Assembly (NCBI GenBank): GCA_963971285.1
Contig: OZ020246.1
Span: 10,957,217 to 11,021,216 of the forward strand
Length of the DNA: 64,000 nucleotides
From: Astropecten irregularis
Taxonomy: Eukaryota; Echinodermata; Asteroidea; Paxillosida; Astropectinidae
Direction: 5' to 3'
Shown here: positions 59,330 through 64,000 of the stretch, in pieces
Layout of the letters: each line of letters begins with the position of its first letter
Numbering within the stretch: position 1 is the first letter of the stretch
Translations under genes and position numbers: made by a program
The notes under the pieces: generated by a model
Seen by the model: the letters and a program-made list of their open reading frames with translations, nothing else
The model's database searches: none
Told to the model about the DNA's origin: nothing

Positions 59330-59690
59330 CTGGAATTTAATGGAGGCCACATAGGCCACGGCCTTCGTTGCCCTGGTTCTTGGCTTCGGTGCCCCTTCAA
59401 ATATTTCCATAGACATTATGATTTTCCAATGGAAGTGCATGCCCCTTGCAATGGAAAAGTGGCCTTGCCCCTTTCAGAACCAAATTCAAGGCCTGTCATG
59501 GCACAGTGGCACACATTCGTTTTTCCTGTGGTAAGTGTGGTATCCTGAATACCACAGTAGTGAGTGCACCAGTGTGGTTTGTGTGGTAATGCATGGTTCA
59601 TGATCCAGTTCCCCCTGTGGAGATAGACTGTGGTAATGTGTGGTAAGCAGCTCTTGTCTTATGTGGTAAGTGCAGAGGGTTAGGGTATCA
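59330..59690. repeat. Two dispersed repeats shared with MCAT introns 2 and 5
   Basis: 59333-59460 matches 50430-50535 and 59565-59690 matches 52376-52497. Here they lie about 100 bp apart, in the same order as in MCAT, where 1.8 kb separates them. They may be two ends of one larger element. Confidence 0.75.
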
Positions 59691-60112
59691 ATAAAACAAT
59701 TCACACATTGTCCATTTATGCAAGAATTTCAAGATAAAAAACCTCATTTGCCTGTACCCCATCTTGGTTTTCCTGCAATAGTCAATGTGGCCACGCAATT
59801 TGACTATAAAGGAAATCAGAAGAAAATGCGAAGACTTTTCACATAATGAATCACACCAAATTATCCTCACCGATTATCAGCAACAGGTTCGTCAATTTAC
59901 AAAAAAAAGGCACAATATTCAGACTGTGTGGACAATGGAAGATACTGACATTGTAAAATAGAATATGTGAAACTGTGGAATTAGCCAGGCCTTAAATCAG
60001 GAGTCGAGATTTTCACATTCAAGTTTTGATTTTGTCTAAGTCTCCCATTTGCCATCGGGAAATTATATTCGTGGCTCGCAAGCCTCGCATATTGAGTGGA
60101 CTGCAAACGAGT

Positions 60113-60244
60113 GTAACTAGACTAGAGTTGCAAAGGATAACCCATCATAAAAAAAGACGTATCATACAGTATGTAGAGCTGCAGTGCATTCATAAGTCAT
60201 ACGATTGATAGTAAGTTATGATGAGTTAGGTGAAATTGACCCCT
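60113..60244. mobile_element. MITE, GTCGATTTCAC family, decayed copy
   Basis: AGAGTTGCAAAGGATAACCC, TCATACGATTGATAGTAAGT and GTGAAATTGACCCCTT are the reverse of the copies in MCAT introns 3 and 4. Confidence 0.65.
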
Positions 60245-61000
60245 TATTCAGTAACAGCACATTCAAACATGTAATCAAAGATACAGCTTCCGCCCAAAAT
60301 AAGTCTCAGACTTATTAAAATTATTCAAGCCTGTATACTGATATATGAAATGCATAATAGTATTGTACATGGAGATATCTTTTTTATGCTTAGAGAGGTT
60401 GATTAAACTAATTAATTCATGTACATTATTTTTAGTCTACCCCAGTATATCATGTACATTTTTTTTTTGATTAATAATCTTTGGTGTTAAAACCACCACG
60501 CCCCTAAAAATTCTTGTTTAATTCTTTTGTGTATTTTCTTATTGGTGGCCTAATCCTACAATGGAACAGTATTTGATCCACCTTTTTCGAATCTCATTTT
60601 AACATTCTAGTAGTTATTATTCATAATGTGTTACTCATAATAGCAGTAGTATTGTAATATTGTGCTCAAATAAATTATTGCAGACCTGAGTTTTGTTGTG
60701 TTTCTAGGTTAAAGTATTTTTAAGTACGAGTATTTGAACATCCATGCACGTGCAATGCTTTAGAACATGAAATTCTCATCAACTGTACACGTATACAGAC
60801 AGTTGTAATGGTGAGCAATCGGCCTTACTTTCAAGCATTCTTTCCCACCATTTGTTCATATATTCAAGATACTGATAGTCCATTAGTTTTTCACTGTTTT
60901 GCACAAAGTTAGGTTTTTTTCACATCCAAACACCAACCTTTCTGAAATTCAAGACATTTATGTGTATCTTTACTTGCATGTTCTTGTACCCTTGTCATTT
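60245..61000. other. AT-rich spacer
   Basis: No supported gene, RNA or repeat. Confidence 0.4.
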
Positions 61001-61058
61001 AGCCTTCTATAAAGATCCTGCTAGGATTGAAACGCGCCAGGCCCTCATAACTCTATGC
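61001..61058 (+). repeat. Third copy of the GATCCTGCTAGGATC repeat
   Basis: AAAGATCCTGCTAGGATTGA then AACGCGCCAGGCCCTCATAA, plus strand. Confidence 0.65.
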
Positions 61059-61271
61059 ATTCCAGACAATTCTTAAAAGTACATGAATGTAAACGTATGT
61101 TCACAGACCAACCACTGGCTAAGTATACATGTACCGGTACACAAATGCAAAATGCTAAGGAAAAGTGGAGCTTGATACATATACTTCAAATTGTACCAAC
61201 TAGCAGACCAGCGAAAATCATTCCCGGTGCTAAGTCTTTAGATATTAATGCAACAGCATTCTAATATTAAT

Positions 61272-61315
61272 TAGGTGTTCGGGTTCAAGCCGAACACCTA
61301 TTGTAATTGTTCGAG

Positions 61316-61347
<32 letters not shown>

Positions 61348-62336
61348 TATTTTTTTCTTCCCAAATTTGTCCGCAGGACTTCTTGGTCACAGGTACAAGA
61401 TAATGACATGAAACTTGGTGGGAACTTTGGTCATGATGTCAAGTTGTATTTAGAAGATTGACGTCATGATGACGTCATCGGGTATCAAATTACACGCGTT
61501 TTTAGGAAAAACTTTGGTGCTTTATAACTTGAGAACCACATGACCTATGATTTTGAGATTGACATATGTTACTCAACACGTAAATCTCAACAATTAATAT
61601 ATTCAATGTTGTGTACAAATGACCTCCACTTCCGGTGTTACCGGAAGTTTAAGTTTGACTCAAAATAACTCGAAAACGGAAGGATTTTGGCACATAAAAC
61701 ATTTTTGGATAAAAGATAGAGAAAGTCTTCAGCTTTCAGAAAATATAAACGATGACGTCATGCGAGCTATATAGCGCCCTCTACGGTTGGTTAAAGATAT
61801 ACAGTGATTACGTAATCCGAAAGTAATCAATGGATTTCTGTCAAATTTCGTAGGTGCGAAGCACAAATGCACCTTGACATGTATGTGAAGTTTCAAATCT
61901 GTGACGTCATCCAACTGGAAGTTATGCTCATTTAAAGGGAAAATTATGTAATTATTCAAATACTGTTTACTCAGTAATTACATGTACATGACGTACATCG
62001 GTGAAAATTGTAAAATATATACATCGTATGCATTCAATGACTTCTGTAAATGTTCAGTTAGCTGTGATGAACTGACCGGAAGTTATTGTCCAGCCAATGT
62101 TATGTATATTTAAAGGTGACGCAATTTTCTATACTCTATCAGTCAGTGTACGAATACGGCAATCAGTATGATCAGTATTTGTTCAGTCACGCAGTTTAAG
62201 CGTACATGTATTTCGAAATGCCATTATATGAGGGACGATTGATCACATACGTTCCAACATGTTCACATTTTAACAGTTCCACTACAAAATAAGACCCCGA
62301 ACACCTAGTGGTTGTTCCCACAACCACAATGTCTAG
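61272..62336 (+). mobile_element. Helentron-like non-autonomous element, ~1.06 kb
   Basis: The 5' end is a hairpin: TAGGTGTTCGG (61272-61282) pairs with CCGAACACCTA (61290-61300). The same CCGAACACCTA recurs near the 3' end (62297-62307), directly followed by a terminal hairpin GTGGTTG/CAACCAC (62308-62327) and AATGTCTAG. A 5' terminal repeat with an inverted copy just inside a 3' hairpin is the layout described for Helentrons and their non-autonomous kin. No Rep/helicase frame is present. A long T run (about 61318-61341), an AGCGCCCTCTA core (61772-61782) and four TGACGTCA sites lie inside. Confidence 0.55.
61459..61909. promoter_or_regulatory. Four perfect CRE palindromes (TGACGTCA)
   Basis: At 61459-61466, 61470-61477, 61753-61760 and 61902-61909. 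The first two are 11 bp apart centre to centre, one helical turn. Full CREs are rare by chance (8-bp palindrome), so four in 451 bp stand out. Binding is inferred. Confidence 0.5.
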
Positions 62337-62676
62337 TTTTGTGTTTGCATTTGCCTCAGTGCCAAACAAGGACAAAGTACATTATTAATGAGCCTTTATA
62401 AAGATCTCTTTCTAATAACAAACAAATTCTAAATTGGTTACAAATCTAGCCGCTTCAAAAAGCCTGAAGCATCAGGCAAGTCAAAGTTAGCGGAGAAATT
62501 TTTTTAAAAATTGTTTTTAAGTGGCTTTAAAACACTCTAGGCTTATAGTGTGTTGACAAGGGAAAGCTTTGCTTGGCTGTACTACCTCACCAATGCAATA
62601 TTATGCCATGTATGTAAGGCATTGAGAATTTCATGGACAAAACATGTGCAATCGTGCGATGGACATGTGCAACAAC

Positions 62677-62973
62677 TAAGGCCATAAAAAAATAATTGTT
62701 GTATTCGCGTAACCCGCCCGACCCAAAAATATGCCCCGACCGTAAACATTTTAAACCAAAAAAATCGGGGGAAAAAAAAAAAAGCAAATTTGATGGTGCT
62801 CCTCCGTAAACACGGAACTTCCGATATTAAACCGGAAGTACGTCGTATTTTGTGATATACATGAAAAAGCATTTAATACAGGAAAAATTAAATAAAAAAA
62901 AATAATCCGCCCGCCCTACCCTATTTTCCAACCCTCCGTTACTCCAATACAAAATTTTTTTTTTATGGCCTAA
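62677..62973. mobile_element. PIF/Harbinger-like MITE, ~297 bp
   Basis: Left GGCCATAAAAAAATAATTG + TTGTATTCGCGTAAC and right (reverse complement) GGCCATAAAAAAAAAATTTT + GTATTGGAGTAAC are inverted copies, each flanked by TAA, matching the TWA target preference of PIF/Harbinger. Minus frames at 62582-62872 run through it without a transposase motif. Confidence 0.65.
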
Positions 62974-64000
62974 GCCTAATTCGGAAAGCTGCTTAGCAGA
63001 AAAACAAAAACAGAAAAAAGTAAAAATTCACTAGCTGTGTTTAAAAGCAAGGGTGCGTGACCAATTCCTACACAGCATGATATCCACAAAGACAATAATA
63101 TTTACATGATATCGTGGCATTTACACTTGCACCCAACCAATGGCCTCTCTGACAGTGGGTGGTGTTCATATGCTAGTGTGTATGTGTGTACATTGTATGC
63201 CGACAGCTCCGGCGCGGCGTACAGCGCAGTACGATCAACACGGACCTTAACTGCTTGTTTACAATGCTAGAAGTAAAATCATAAAGTAAAATCAATCATT
63301 CTAAAAATATATTCTTTGATTTACAAACATCCCAAATCCCAAGCCCTTACCTGCTCTTTTAAGCCGACGGCCAACTCCTCCTCCCCCCCCCAAAAAAAAA
63401 AAGTTACATCGAAACACCTAGTGTCCAAATGATCGTGCTTCTTCCCCTATTTACAACATGGCAGCACCGTATCAAGAAAAAAAACAAAAAAACATTCATC
63501 ACTCATCTTGTATCCCACATTTTTTTGTACATTTTTTGTTGTTGTTTTTTTTTAGTTTTTTTTTAAGAGCGCAACAAGAATTTCAATTGTTGCATAGACA
63601 AGTGATGCATAAATAAAGTCAGACATAATGTACAGTTGGCTTATTGCACCCGGTTACAAAAATATACAGTCTGATATGGTGAGTGTTAAGTTTGACGTCT
63701 TGTCAAAAGCAGATATGCAGTAAATGGATGACGAGTTGTCGTTATACTGTATCATACACAAGAAGAACAAATGTCACAATAAAAATGTATATAAGGCGAT
63801 GATGTGGCTCTTATTTTGTTATTACATAGTCAATTAAGGGCAACAACTGAAGAAACTTTAGACTGGGAACCATTTATGTACAAACCGACTATAAAGGAAC
63901 CAATTACAAGGTTTAAAAGGAAGCCTAAAATGTGTTGGTGTTTTTTGGTCTTACCAAATTACAGTGCAGGAAATATTACCGTAACACTTGACTGCAGGCA
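62974..64000. other. AT-rich DNA at window end, no gene seen
   Basis: A small GC-rich patch (CCGACAGCTCCGGCGCGGCG, about 63201) and several T/A runs. No exon could be supported on either strand. Confidence 0.4.

Noticed and set aside
62582-62872. 96-codon minus ORF near the window end
   Set aside because: Most of it lies in the PIF/Harbinger-like MITE and shows no transposase motif.
1-64000. Retroviral, LTR or Polinton-type elements
   Set aside because: No reverse transcriptase, integrase, capsid or protein-primed polymerase motif and no LTR pair was recognised in any frame.

Overview
The window reads as nuclear DNA of a marine invertebrate animal. It is AT-rich and intron-bearing, with many short inverted-repeat transposons, tRNA-like retroposons and long tandem arrays. 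The one conventional gene has an animal-type mitochondrial sequence. An echinoderm, hemichordate or cephalochordate fits best, but the species cannot be told from sequence alone.

The one protein-coding gene I can name with confidence is MCAT, mitochondrial malonyl-CoA:acyl-carrier-protein transacylase. It lies on the + strand in six coding exons (49297-49687, 50153-50371, 50652-50863, 51378-51465, 51896-52113, 52765-53160). All joins are GT-AG with consistent phases and give a 507-residue protein with the full catalytic set. Introns 2 to 5 carry pieces of repeats that recur elsewhere in the window.

Positions 1-3.9 kb hold AT-rich DNA, a 114-bp duplication, a palindrome-bearing CT-rich array, two convergent tRNA-like sequences and a cluster of six CTCF-like cores. 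From 3.97 to 15.5 kb come tandem arrays with periods of about 169, 900, 277, 72 and 17 bp. From 15.6 to 26 kb the minus strand carries at least 16 exon-like modules of about 55-140 bp. Most have a good acceptor and donor, and most share a core sequence, but no reading frame stays open. I read this as an undescribed noncoding transcript built from serial exon duplications, with a possible first exon at 27.24-27.45 kb. From 28.2 to 44.4 kb come further arrays (105-108 bp in frame, about 420-750 bp, about 230 bp, and an 8-kb array of 1.1-1.27-kb units) with MITEs inside. At 46.66-47.17 kb a minus-strand TATA box with a downstream exon-like block looks like the promoter of another transcript that could run into the 8-kb array.

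Downstream of MCAT (53.2-64 kb) I see no gene. There are tRNA-like and dispersed repeats, an element with Helentron-like ends carrying four perfect CRE palindromes (61.27-62.34 kb), and a PIF/Harbinger-like MITE (62.68-62.97 kb). No retrovirus, LTR element, rRNA gene or CRISPR array was recognised.
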